64,000 bases of DNA from Paraburkholderia bryophila (GTDB lineage Bacteria; Pseudomonadota; Gammaproteobacteria; Burkholderiales; Burkholderiaceae): positions 248,001 through 312,000 of the forward strand of contig NZ_QLTK01000004.1 in the NCBI RefSeq assembly GCF_003269035.1, given 5' to 3'. The notes beneath the pieces are model-generated. The model ran no database searches, was not told the origin of the DNA, and worked only from the letters and a program-made list of their open reading frames with translations. A program made the position numbers and the translations under genes. This document shows, piece by piece, positions 36,846 to 45,207 of the stretch (positions within the stretch are counted from its first letter, which is position 1; each line of letters begins with the position of its first letter).

Positions 36846-37115
36846 TTAGGCCGCCGGTGCTCCGGCTTGCGGTATCTCGATCTTGACCTCGAGCACTTCG
36901 AGGTCGTCCTGGCGTTCGAGGCTCACCCGAATATCGTCGTCGGAGATCTTCACGTACTTCGAAATCACGGCCACCAGTTCGCGTTGCAACGCAGGCAGGT
37001 AATCGGCGGGCGCGTGGCCGCCGGCGCGCTCGTGCGCGATGATCAACTGCAGGCGTTCCTTCGCTACCGACGCGGACTTCTTCTTCTCGCCCAGCAAAAA
37101 CGAAAGAATCGACAT
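36846..37115 (-). CDS. minE: cell-division topological specificity factor MinE
   Basis: 89 residues. The MinD-binding segment [17 protein letters not shown] and the dimer domain [45 protein letters not shown] match MinE, and the N-terminal [11 protein letters not shown] is the membrane-targeting part. It drives the pole-to-pole Min oscillation by stimulating MinD ATPase. AGGGGAG precedes the ATG; the gap to minD is 14 bases. Last gene of minC-minD-minE. Confidence 0.96.
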   Translation of the reverse strand: MSILSFLLGEKKKSASVAKERLQLIIAHERAGGHAPADYLPALQRELVAVISKYVKISDDDIRVSLERQDDLEVLEVKIEIPQAGAPAA

Positions 37116-37129
37116 GACGTGCGCTCCCC

Positions 37130-37945
37130 TTACTTGGTGCCGAAGAGGCGCTGCAGCAGCCCGGGCTTCTGGTAATCGGTAAAGCGAAGCGACTTCTGCT
37201 CGCCGAGGAAACGCGACACCACGTCTTTATAGGCTTCGGCCACATCGGTGCCGTCGAGGTGCACGGCCGGCAGACCCTGGTTCGATGCGTGCAGCACCGC
37301 TTCGGATTCGGGAATCACGCCGATCAGATCGATACGCAGAATTTCCTGGATATCGGTCAGCGACAGCATCTCGCCTTCGCTGACGCGCTTCGGGTTGTAG
37401 CGGGTGATCAGCAGGTGTTCCTTGATCGGATCCTTGCCTTCGATCGCGCGCTTGGTCTTCGACGACAGGATGCCGAGAATGCGGTCCGAGTCGCGTACCG
37501 ACGACACTTCCGGGTTCGTCACGATCAGCGCTTCGTCGGCGAAGTGCATGGCGAGCAGCGCGCCCGATTCGATGCCGGCCGGCGAATCGCAGACGATGTA
37601 TTCGAAGTCCATCGCGATCAGGTCGTTGATGATCTTCTCGACGCCTTCCAGCGTCAGCGCGTCTTTGTCACGCGTTTGCGAGGCCGGCAGGATGAACAGG
37701 TTCTCGCACTTCTTGTCCTTGATCAGCGCCTGGTTCAGATTGGCTTCGCCCTGGATGACGTTGATCAGGTCGTACACCACACGACGCTCACAGCCCATGA
37801 TGAGGTCGAGGTTGCGCAGGCCGACGTCGAAGTCGATCACGGCGGTTTTGCTGCCACGCAATGCGAGGGCCGATGCAAAACTCGCGCTCGTGGTCGTCTT
37901 GCCCACGCCACCCTTGCCCGAAGTCACCACAATGATTTTTGCCAT
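37130..37945 (-). CDS. minD: septum site-determining ATPase MinD
   Basis: 271 residues. The deviant Walker A loop GKGGVGKT is at residues 10-17. The run [29 protein letters not shown] and the switch region [22 protein letters not shown] are standard, and the C-terminal amphipathic helix [11 protein letters not shown] is the membrane anchor. ATP-bound MinD carries MinC on the inner membrane to block FtsZ rings away from midcell. AAGGTAAGG precedes the ATG. Confidence 0.97.
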   Translation of the reverse strand: MAKIIVVTSGKGGVGKTTTSASFASALALRGSKTAVIDFDVGLRNLDLIMGCERRVVYDLINVIQGEANLNQALIKDKKCENLFILPASQTRDKDALTLEGVEKIINDLIAMDFEYIVCDSPAGIESGALLAMHFADEALIVTNPEVSSVRDSDRILGILSSKTKRAIEGKDPIKEHLLITRYNPKRVSEGEMLSLTDIQEILRIDLIGVIPESEAVLHASNQGLPAVHLDGTDVAEAYKDVVSRFLGEQKSLRFTDYQKPGLLQRLFGTK

Positions 37946-38061
37946 TACCCTTACCTTGTGTTCGTCAAATTCGTCAATTATGTGCGGCCCTATTTGCCCT
38001 ACCGTGCCGTGCTGCGCCGCGTGCCGTTGATTCGCTCAGGGCAACGCGCGCGTCGCGCCGG

Positions 38062-38910
38062 TTACGTGAGCCGCAGCGGTTCGATCATCAATTTCTCTTC
38101 TTCGAGCCAGATCTGCACCGGCTTGCCGTGCACGTCGGCCGGCAGCGGGTTCTCGGTCGTTCGATAGATACCCGCGATCGAGATGAGTTCCGGTTCGAGA
38201 CACGTGCAGAAAATGCGCGCGTCGTGATTGCCCTGCACGCCGGCCAGAGCCCGGCCGCGCAGCGGCGCGTAAATATGGATATTGCCTTCCGCGATCACTT
38301 CCGCGCCGTAGCTCACGAGGCCGAGCACGACCAGATCGCCCTTCGCGTAGATCCGCTGGCCGGAGCGCAACGGCTTGTCGACCACCGTGGTTTGCGACGA
38401 CGTGGCAAGGCGCACCGGCTCGGCGGCGGGCACGGGTTCGACCGCGGCGGCGCTGGCCGGCGTGCCGTCGGCGGGACCGTCGGGCGGAAGCAGGCTTGCC
38501 TGGGCGCTGCCGTTGCCATTGCCCGCATTCGGTGTAGCGGCGGCCGCTGCGGCTTGCGCAGCCTCTTCTTCGGAGGATTTAGCGGTGCTGCCACGACGGT
38601 CGCGCGCCTCCAGCAACGGCAGCGCGGACTCCGCGGCCCACGTCTGATGCGGATTGGCGACCACACCGACCGGCCGCATCCGCACGCTGTCGAGCAACTG
38701 CGCGATATCGGCGAGCGGCACGCGTTCAGTGTCGGCGAGACGGCGCACGTCGATCGCGACGACGTCGTTGGCAAAGAATTCGGGGGTCGCCTCGAAGCGC
38801 CGGGTCAGTTCGGCACGCATCGCGTCGAGGTCGGTTGTCTTGACCACGAACAGGAGCGTATCGACCGAGCCGCTGCGGAGTTCGAAAAAGGGTGATTTCT
38901 TGGGCGACAT
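38062..38910 (-). CDS. minC: septum site-determining protein MinC
   Basis: 282 residues. The N-terminal FtsZ-inhibiting domain (about 1-105) begins [23 protein letters not shown] long Ala/Ser/Pro linker (about 115-180) leads to the C-terminal beta-helix that binds MinD, with [40 protein letters not shown] as the signature. The linker is longer than in E. coli MinC (231 residues), as usual in Burkholderia. The ATG at 38910 was preferred to a TTG four codons upstream. First gene of the min operon; 116 bases separate it from minD. Confidence 0.95.
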   Translation of the reverse strand: MSPKKSPFFELRSGSVDTLLFVVKTTDLDAMRAELTRRFEATPEFFANDVVAIDVRRLADTERVPLADIAQLLDSVRMRPVGVVANPHQTWAAESALPLLEARDRRGSTAKSSEEEAAQAAAAAATPNAGNGNGSAQASLLPPDGPADGTPASAAAVEPVPAAEPVRLATSSQTTVVDKPLRSGQRIYAKGDLVVLGLVSYGAEVIAEGNIHIYAPLRGRALAGVQGNHDARIFCTCLEPELISIAGIYRTTENPLPADVHGKPVQIWLEEEKLMIEPLRLT

Positions 38911-39076
38911 AGCGTTCGGCAAAAAATTTTGCGTATTTTACAGGCGTCCACGCGCGCGGCCAGTTTTTTTGCCGTGGCAACGAGGAGCAACCGACGACGG
39001 TGCCGACGACATCGCCACGAACGCTGCACAGACGCGGAGGGGAATCGAGCGGCAGGCTGCTGCGCCGCTCGCGAGA

Positions 39077-39610
39077 TCACTGCTGAAATACCTGGGACGT
39101 GGTCGGCACGTGCCGCACCAGCAGACTTTCGGCTTGTTCCGGCGCACGCTGAACGCGCCGGTGTTCGCCGGTCGGACCGAAACCGAGCGCTTCGTAAAAG
39201 CGCATGGCATTGCGGTTGGCGTCGGCGACCCACGCGTAGACTTCCATGGCGCCTTCGCTGGCGAGCCAACTGCCGGCCGTGTCGACCAGCAGTTCGCCGC
39301 CACGCAGATGACGCACGGCCGGCGCCACCCACAGTTCGCAGACGAACGCGCGGCGCGCCGCGCTGTCGTCGAAATGCGCTTCGATCAGCCCGGCGGGATG
39401 GCCCTCGGTGTAAAGAATAAAAGTGGCGACGGTCAACGACACCGCGCGGTCAACGGCGGCGGCGTCGAAACTGGCAGCATCGGCCGACAACGCGTCCTCT
39501 AGCGTGGCGCCGAAGGCGTACGGCGCCTCCCGCAGCGACGCGGTACGGAGTTCGCGAAAAACGGCGCCCTGATCAGCGGCGATACGGCGAACGGTCAATG
39601 ACGGACTCAT
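39077..39610 (-). CDS. GNAT family N-acetyltransferase
   Basis: 177 residues. The acetyl-CoA site pattern is in ELWVAPAVRHLRGGELLVDTAGSWL, with the usual Q/R-x-x-G-x-G/A replaced by RHLRGG. NRNAMRFYEALGFGPTGEHRRV is the typical C-terminal GNAT motif B. The start SLTVRRIAADQGAVFRELRTASLREAPYAFG is seen in many small GNAT enzymes. The substrate is unknown. Upstream of, and on the same strand as, minC but 166 bases away; probably separate. Confidence 0.9.
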   Translation of the reverse strand: MSPSLTVRRIAADQGAVFRELRTASLREAPYAFGATLEDALSADAASFDAAAVDRAVSLTVATFILYTEGHPAGLIEAHFDDSAARRAFVCELWVAPAVRHLRGGELLVDTAGSWLASEGAMEVYAWVADANRNAMRFYEALGFGPTGEHRRVQRAPEQAESLLVRHVPTTSQVFQQ

Positions 39611-39806
39611 GCAGACGAAAACCCCTTGAAACCCTAAGGCGTAGCTTTAACCGAACAGGCGCGCGAGTCAAATCATTATTGACCGGATTTGACCCGCACG
39701 CGAGGTTTGGACCGAGACGTGCGCACATCGAGCATGCAATTCAGGCGTCCGGCATGCGGAGCCGGCGAGTGATCGATGCGGCGCGCAACTCACGTTCAGG
39801 TCGCGC

Positions 39807-40592
39807 TCAAGGCGCTTCGTAACTGCCGGTGCCATCCGGCCAGGGGGTGAGGAGCTCGTAGCCCTCCTCGGTGACGGCGATCATGTGCTCCCACTGCGCG
39901 GAGAGCGAGCGGTCTTTGGTAACCACGGTCCAGCCGTCGCGCAACACCGTGGTGCCGGCACGGCCCGCGTTGATCATGGGTTCGATCGTGAAGACCATGC
40001 CGGGCTTCAGGCGCACGCCCTGCCCCGGCTGGCCGTAGTGCAGCACCTGCGGGTCTTCGTGATACACCTTGCCGATGCCATGCCCGCAGTAGTCGCGCAC
40101 GATCGAAAAGCCGTCGCGCTGCGCCACTTTCTGGATCGCATGACCGACGTCGCCGAGCGTGGCGCCCGGTTTCACTTCGCGGATGCCGGCGAGCATCGCT
40201 TCATAGGTCGTGTCGATCAGTTGCCGCCCTACCGTGCTCGGCTGGCCGACGCAATACATGCGGCTGGTGTCGCCGAAGTAGCCGTCTTTGATGATCGCGA
40301 CGTCGATGTTAACGATGTCGCCGTCTTTCAGCACTTCGCCGCGATTCGGGATGCCGTGGCACACCACCTGGTTGACCGAGGTGCACACCGTCTTCGGAAA
40401 ACCCAGATAGCCGACATTCGCCGGAATCGACTTTTGCGTATTGACAATGTAGTCGTTGCACAGCGCGTCGAGCTCCTCGGTGGAGACGCCGGCCTTGACG
40501 TGCTCGCCAATCATTGCCAGCACGTCGGCCGCGAGGCGGCCCGAAATGCGTAACCTGGCAATGTCGTCGGGAGTCTTGTAGGTAATGGCCAT
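39807..40592 (-). CDS. map: type I methionine aminopeptidase
   Basis: A 261-residue metalloenzyme that removes the first methionine from new proteins. Metal ligands are visible in DIVNIDVAIIKDGYFGDTSRMY (two Asp), YCGHGIGKVYHEDPQVLHYG (His), FTIEPMINAGR (Glu) and the last glutamate in QWEHMIAVTEEGYELLT. The start is MAITYKTPDDIARLRISGR. A much longer frame runs upstream to 41036 without similarity, so the ATG at 40592 was used. It stands apart from rpsB-tsf and is monocistronic here. Confidence 0.95.
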   Translation of the reverse strand: MAITYKTPDDIARLRISGRLAADVLAMIGEHVKAGVSTEELDALCNDYIVNTQKSIPANVGYLGFPKTVCTSVNQVVCHGIPNRGEVLKDGDIVNIDVAIIKDGYFGDTSRMYCVGQPSTVGRQLIDTTYEAMLAGIREVKPGATLGDVGHAIQKVAQRDGFSIVRDYCGHGIGKVYHEDPQVLHYGQPGQGVRLKPGMVFTIEPMINAGRAGTTVLRDGWTVVTKDRSLSAQWEHMIAVTEEGYELLTPWPDGTGSYEAP

Positions 40593-41081
40593 GAATTCAG
40601 TCGATGGGGTTCGATGGTTCAAAGGACGCCGCGCATTCACCTGCCCGCGTCCCGCTCTGCACGACCGGCGTGGCCGCCCTGCTGCACGAAGCAACCCGGC
40701 GAACCGGTCGACGCCGGCGATCGATCGGCCAATTGTACAGAGGATCGCGCGCAGACCTCCGCGAACCGGGTCGAACTTGCCGGTTGCACGCCTTCGCGCC
40801 GAACGCGACACGCCGCGAAAAATCCATCGGCCGATACGCGTCGCGCGATGCTGCAAACGCACACGGAAATCTTTTGTGAGGTTTGCATCTACTCGCAGTT
40901 TCGCTCCGTAAAGGCGGGTGAGGACTCGCTTCTTCTGCCTGCATCGTTTAGTTCTTCTCAGAAGAACGGAGGCCTCTTTGCGTCCGCGTTTTTGCGTCTT
41001 GCAACGCGTGAACAGCAGTCGAGCGCGTGGTTGCATCGCGAGTGCGCGGCATAGGCAGCGAACCCATTGAGGAGCATGGCC
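40593..41081. promoter_or_regulatory. divergent promoter region of map and the ferritin-like gene
   Basis: 489 bases without a gene. It contains the 17-base palindrome at 40951-40967 and a GAGGAG ribosome-binding site (41069-41074) for the ferritin-like gene. Open frames here are Arg/Ala/Pro-rich shadows. No further signal was identified. Confidence 0.5.
40951..40967. promoter_or_regulatory. 17-base perfect palindrome upstream of the ferritin-like gene, candidate operator
   Basis: GTTCTTC-TCA-GAAGAAC, perfect arms of seven bases, 115 bases before the start at 41082. It has the form of a dimeric repressor or activator site. It has no T tract, and the three-base loop argues against a terminator. 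Confidence 0.45.
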
Positions 41082-42059
41082 ATGTCGGAGTCCAGCAGCA
41101 AATCAGCAGAGCTTATCGATGTACTCGATCGCCGGGTCGAACGGCGCCTGCAACGCAGACAGTTTTTCCGCAACGCCGGGGGCCTGGGTCTGGGTCTGGT
41201 CGGCGGCACGCTGATCAGCGCGTGCGGTGGCGGATCAGGGTCGAGCGTGTCGGCCCAAAGCGCGCCGACCGATCCGGAGATTCTCAACTTCGCGCTGAAC
41301 CTGGAATATCTCGAATCGCAGTTCTATACGTACGCGACGACAGGTGCCGGGTTGGCCGCCAGCATGACGGCCGGCGTCGGCACGATGGGCACGGTGATCC
41401 CCGGCCAGCAGGTGCCGTTCCAGGATCCTGTTGTGCAGGCGTACGCCAACGAGATCGCCAACGACGAACGCGAGCACGTCGCGTTCCTGCGCAGCGCACT
41501 GGGTTCGGCGGCGGTGGCGATGCCTTCCATCGACATCGGCGGCACCAATCCGAACGGCGCGTTTTCGAACGCGGCGCGTGCGGCGGGTTTGGTCGGCGCG
41601 GGCGTCGCCTTCAACCCGTACGCGAGCGACAACAACTTCCTGCTCGGCGCATTCATCTTCGAAGACGTCGGTGTGACCGCTTATAAAGGCGCCGCGCCGC
41701 TGATCACCAACAAGACCTTCCTGTCGGCCGCCGCCGGCATTCTCGCCGCCGAGGCGTATCACGCGAGTCTGGTGCGCACGGTGCTGTATTCGAAAGGGAT
41801 CGACATGACGAGCCTCGTCACGGCCGCCAACGCGATCTCGGCCGCGCGCGCCAGCCTCGACGGTGTCGGCAACGACGATCAGGGAATCACCGGCGCCACC
41901 GCCGGCACCTCCAATATCGTGCCGCTCGACAGCAACGGTCTCGCATTCAGCCGCAACTACAGCAACGTGCTCAACATCGTCTATCTGACGAGTTCGGTCG
42001 CGACCAAGGGCGGCTTCTTCCCGAATGGCGTGAACGGTGTGCTCAACATGAGCGCCTGA
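41082..42059 (+). CDS. Tat-exported ferritin-like domain lipoprotein
   Basis: 325 residues. A twin-arginine signal [15 protein letters not shown] (R25-R26) is followed by the lipobox ISAC (Cys48), predicting a folded, lipid-anchored protein outside the cytoplasm. The mature part has ferritin-like helices: [36 protein letters not shown] and [19 protein letters not shown], where Glu and ExxH residues can form a di-metal site. The start at 41082 was chosen because GAGGAG sits seven bases upstream; two codons earlier another ATG is too close to it. An Nramp transporter follows, hinting at metal handling or oxidative defence. The function of this family is not proven. Confidence 0.87.
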   Translation: MSESSSKSAELIDVLDRRVERRLQRRQFFRNAGGLGLGLVGGTLISACGGGSGSSVSAQSAPTDPEILNFALNLEYLESQFYTYATTGAGLAASMTAGVGTMGTVIPGQQVPFQDPVVQAYANEIANDEREHVAFLRSALGSAAVAMPSIDIGGTNPNGAFSNAARAAGLVGAGVAFNPYASDNNFLLGAFIFEDVGVTAYKGAAPLITNKTFLSAAAGILAAEAYHASLVRTVLYSKGIDMTSLVTAANAISAARASLDGVGNDDQGITGATAGTSNIVPLDSNGLAFSRNYSNVLNIVYLTSSVATKGGFFPNGVNGVLNMSA

Positions 42060-42171
42060 CGCAAGCCGTCTGCTGCACCGGCAACGGGTTGCCGCGATGA
42101 CGATCGCGCTCACCCGTTGGCCGGCCTTTCTCCGTATTGCCTTGAACGCTTGACGACGGACAGGAGCAGTC

Positions 42172-43479
42172 ATGAACGAAGCGATGAGTCAGGCCGCCGT
42201 GCCGCAGACCCTCACCGAGCAGGCCTGTTTCGACATTCGCGAAACGCTCGCGGGACGCCGTCGCGGCTTGCGCGCGATGCTGCCGTTTGCCGGACCGGCG
42301 GTGGTCGCTTCGATCGCCTACATGGACCCGGGCAACTTCGCGACCAATATTCAGGCGGGCGCCGGTTACGGCTATACGCTGTTGTGGGTGGTGGCGGTGG
42401 CGAATATCGTCGCGATGCTGTTCCAGTCGTTGTCCGCCAAACTGGGGCTCGTGACCGGCAACAATCTCGCCGAGTTATGCCGCGCCGCCCTGCCGCGACG
42501 CTACGTGCTGGCCATGTGGGGCATCAGCGAAATCGCGGCAATGGCGACAGATCTTGCCGAGTTCGTCGGCGGCGCGATCGGCGTGTCGTTGCTCACGCAT
42601 CTACCGATGATCCCGAGCATGCTGATCACCGCCGCCGTCACCTACGCGCTGCTGCAGTTCGAAAAGCGTGGCTTTCGCCCGCTCGAACTGGCGATCGCCG
42701 CGCTCGTCGGCGTGATCGGACTGTCGTATCTCGCGGAATTGCTGATCGCGCCGGTGCATTGGCCGTCGGTCGTCAAGCATACGTTCACGCCGGCCATGCC
42801 CGACAGCAATGCGTTGACGATCTCGGTCGGCATTATCGGCGCCACGGTCATGCCGCACGTACTGTTCCTGCATTCGGGACTCACGCAGAATCGCGTCGCG
42901 CCGCGCAATGAAAACGAGCGCGGCAAACTGCTGCGCTTTTCGAACATCGAAGTGGTGGTCGCGCTCGGCGTCGCGGGACTCATCAACATGGCGATGGTGA
43001 TCATGGCGTCGAGCGCGTTTCATGCGGGGCATGCGGATATCGCCAGCATCGAAACCGCGTGGCGCACGCTCACGCCGCTGCTCGGCGGCGCGGCGGCGGG
43101 ATTGTTTCTTGCGGCGTTGATCGCGTCGGGCGTATCGAGTTCGGTGGTCGGCACGATGGCCGGGCAGATGATCATGCAGGGGTTTGTCGGTTTTCATATT
43201 CCCGTGTGGGCTCGCCGCCTGATCACGATGGCGCCGGCGTTCGTGGTGGTGGCGTGGGGCGTCGACGCGACGCGCGCGCTGGTGCTGAGCCAGGTCGTGC
43301 TGAGTATCGCGCTGCCGGTGCCGATGATCGCGCTGGTGTGGTTCACGTCGCGCGCCGACTTGATGGGCCGCTACCGGAACCGCCGCTCGACGACCCTCGC
43401 CGCCGTGGTCGGTACGGTCGCGGTGCTGGCGCTGAATGGGGTGCTGCTGGTGCAGGTGGCGGGGATTTCACCGTGGTGA
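42172..43479 (+). CDS. mntH: Nramp family divalent metal (Mn2+/Fe2+) : H+ transporter
   Basis: 435 residues, about 11 membrane helices. Helix 1 has the metal-binding motif DPGNFATNIQAG, and helix 6 has the second half of the site GATVMPHVLFLHSG with the conserved Met-Pro-His. Helix 4 AMATDLAEFVGGAIG is also typical. CAGGAG precedes the ATG at 42172. It lies 112 bases after the ferritin-like gene on the same strand, so co-transcription is possible. No manganese riboswitch or MntR-type box was recognised. Confidence 0.93.
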   Translation: MNEAMSQAAVPQTLTEQACFDIRETLAGRRRGLRAMLPFAGPAVVASIAYMDPGNFATNIQAGAGYGYTLLWVVAVANIVAMLFQSLSAKLGLVTGNNLAELCRAALPRRYVLAMWGISEIAAMATDLAEFVGGAIGVSLLTHLPMIPSMLITAAVTYALLQFEKRGFRPLELAIAALVGVIGLSYLAELLIAPVHWPSVVKHTFTPAMPDSNALTISVGIIGATVMPHVLFLHSGLTQNRVAPRNENERGKLLRFSNIEVVVALGVAGLINMAMVIMASSAFHAGHADIASIETAWRTLTPLLGGAAAGLFLAALIASGVSSSVVGTMAGQMIMQGFVGFHIPVWARRLITMAPAFVVVAWGVDATRALVLSQVVLSIALPVPMIALVWFTSRADLMGRYRNRRSTTLAAVVGTVAVLALNGVLLVQVAGISPW

Positions 43480-43501
43480 GGGTCTGAGGCGCCGACCGTC
43501 T

Positions 43502-43540
43502 GTGTCTTTCCGCCGCTGCATCCAGTTGGCGGAAAGACAC
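43502..43540. terminator. strong inverted repeat after mntH
   Basis: A perfect 13-base stem GTGTCTTTCCGCC / GGCGGAAAGACAC around a 13-base loop, 22 bases after the mntH stop and 41 bases before the next start. It lacks a T run, so it may be a transcript-end stabiliser or attenuator rather than a full terminator. Confidence 0.55.
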
Positions 43541-43581
43541 GTACATTGTTCGAACGAATCATCTCGAACGGATCGCCTGTC

Positions 43582-44679
43582 ATGCCTCGACGCCTGCTCA
43601 CCCTGACCGCCGCGCTGGCACTCGCCGCCCTGGGCGGTTGCAGCGCCACCGGCGTGCTCAACGCCGCCGTCTCAGCCAAGCGTTTCCACGCCGACGACGG
43701 TCTCGCCTACGGCGCCAATCCGCGTCAGAAACTCGACGTCTACACGCCCACCGCCTCCGCGCCGCAAACCGGCCCGCACGGCCGTCCGGTCGTGGTGTTT
43801 TTCTATGGCGGTAGTTGGCAAAACGGCTCGCGCAGCAGCTATCTGTTCGTCGGTGCGGCGCTTGCGGCGCGCGGTTTTGTCGCCGTGCTGCCCGACTATC
43901 GGACATGGCCGGAAACGGCCTTCCCCGGTTTCGTCGACGACGCCGCCCGCGCCGTGCGCTGGGCGCGCGATCACGCGGCGGAGTTCGGCGGCGACCCGTC
44001 GCGGATCTTTCTGATGGGACATTCGGCCGGCGCGCATATCGTGATGCTGCTCGCCACCGACGGCCGCTATCTCGCCGCGCAGCAGATGAGCAAAAGCGAC
44101 CTCAGCGGCGTGATCGGCCTGGCAGGTCCGTACGATTTCCTACCGCTGCACGACGCGACGCTCGAAGACATTTTCCCGCGTGCGTTACGCGCCGCGAGTC
44201 AGCCGATCAACTTCGTGCAGGGCGACGAACCGCCGATGTTCCTTGCTGCCGGCGAGCGCGACACGACCGTCGACCCTGGCAACACGGATCGGTTGGCGGC
44301 GAAGCTGCGTCTGGCGGGAGATAAAGAGGTGGAGGTGAAGCACTATCCGCGCGTCGGCCACGCGCTGCTGGTGGGGGCGATCGCCGGACCGTTGCGGGGC
44401 TTTGCGCCGGTGCTTGACGATAGTGCGGCGTTTATCAACGCCCAGACGACGATCGCGGCGCAGCGGGAAAGTGCCGCGCAGGCGCCCGATGTCTCGTCAC
44501 GGACAGCACCGGGTTTGCTGCCGTCCGGATCGTCCGGCAATGTGGTTCAAATGCGTCGGCGTACGAAGGCAGAAACGGTGCCTTGCAATACGGCGTCAAC
44601 GTCAGCGTCAGCGTCAGCGTCAACTTCGATCGCCGAAGCGACTTGCCCGAAGCAGGCCACGCCCGCTCACGGCGACTGA
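43582..44679 (+). CDS. alpha/beta-hydrolase lipoprotein (carboxylesterase/BD-FAE type)
   Basis: 365 residues. The signal MPRRLLTLTAALALAALGGC has lipobox LGGC (Cys20). The hydrolase fold shows the oxyanion run VVVFFYGGSWQNGSR, the nucleophile elbow FLMGHSAGAHIVML with catalytic serine, the acid in AGERDTTVDPGNTDRL and the histidine in YPRVGHALLVG. Members split esters or formylkynurenine-like amides; the substrate is unknown. An upstream TTG at 43546 is possible, but the ATG at 43582 gives the clean signal. After residue ~300 the chain becomes a low-complexity tail with a Ser/Ala/Thr repeat and two late cysteines, unlike the family. Confidence 0.86.
   Translation: MPRRLLTLTAALALAALGGCSATGVLNAAVSAKRFHADDGLAYGANPRQKLDVYTPTASAPQTGPHGRPVVVFFYGGSWQNGSRSSYLFVGAALAARGFVAVLPDYRTWPETAFPGFVDDAARAVRWARDHAAEFGGDPSRIFLMGHSAGAHIVMLLATDGRYLAAQQMSKSDLSGVIGLAGPYDFLPLHDATLEDIFPRALRAASQPINFVQGDEPPMFLAAGERDTTVDPGNTDRLAAKLRLAGDKEVEVKHYPRVGHALLVGAIAGPLRGFAPVLDDSAAFINAQTTIAAQRESAAQAPDVSSRTAPGLLPSGSSGNVVQMRRRTKAETVPCNTASTSASASASTSIAEATCPKQATPAHGD
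44595..44624. repeat. hexanucleotide tandem repeat in the hydrolase 3' coding end
   Basis: Five units of GTCARC (GTCAAC, three GTCAGC, GTCAAC) encode an Ala/Thr-Ser repeat. As six is a multiple of three, copy-number change alters tail length but not frame. Confidence 0.75.
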
Positions 44680-44684
44680 ACCAC

Positions 44685-45206
44685 TCACTCCCCGATGCCC
44701 AGCAAATGTTTGCGCAAGGTCGGCGCACGCGTCGACGGATCGAGCCAGATGCCGAAGAACGCACGCGCGAACGCGGGATCGTCGAACTCGCCGGTCATGC
44801 GATCGCCGGCATAAAAGCGCACACCCTTATCCGGTAGATTAACCGCACTCAACTGATCGCCGGGCGCGACATCCACGAAAGCCTGCATCATGTCCGCGCG
44901 CCAGCGCGCGAGTGTCTCGGCCGGAATCGGCGCATCGGCCAGACGTTTGATCTCGCCGATGCCCGTCTCCGCCAGCCGCTCACGCTTGATGCCGCGCGTG
45001 TAGACGATGTGCAGCGCAAAGCGCTCGTCGTAATCGACCGGCGTGCGTTCGCTCCACAATTGCGCGCGATACAGCCGGAAGCCGAACACGGTGAAATCCC
45101 CCTCGCCGACGAGTTTCGCCGACTGCACGTCGCCGCGCCAATCGGCGCAGGCGGCGCCGGCCCACAGCATGAGCAGCATCGGCAACGCCGCGGCGAGCTT
45201 GCGCAT
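44685..45206 (-). CDS. chalcone isomerase-like periplasmic protein
   Basis: 173 residues. The signal peptide MRKLAAALPMLLMLWAGAACA is followed by DWRGDVQSAKLVGEGDFTVFGFRLYRAQLWSE, the bacterial chalcone-isomerase-like pattern, and by ALHIVYTRGIKRERLAETGIGEIKRL. The C-terminal DPAFARAFFGIWLDPSTRAPTLRKHLLG completes the fold. It is not expected to isomerise chalcones; eukaryotic relatives of this fold bind fatty acids. As the last gene after a cyclopropane-fatty-acid synthase, one base behind it, a periplasmic lipid-binding role is a reasonable inference. Confidence 0.88.
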   Translation of the reverse strand: MRKLAAALPMLLMLWAGAACADWRGDVQSAKLVGEGDFTVFGFRLYRAQLWSERTPVDYDERFALHIVYTRGIKRERLAETGIGEIKRLADAPIPAETLARWRADMMQAFVDVAPGDQLSAVNLPDKGVRFYAGDRMTGEFDDPAFARAFFGIWLDPSTRAPTLRKHLLGIGE

Positions 45207-45207
45207 G

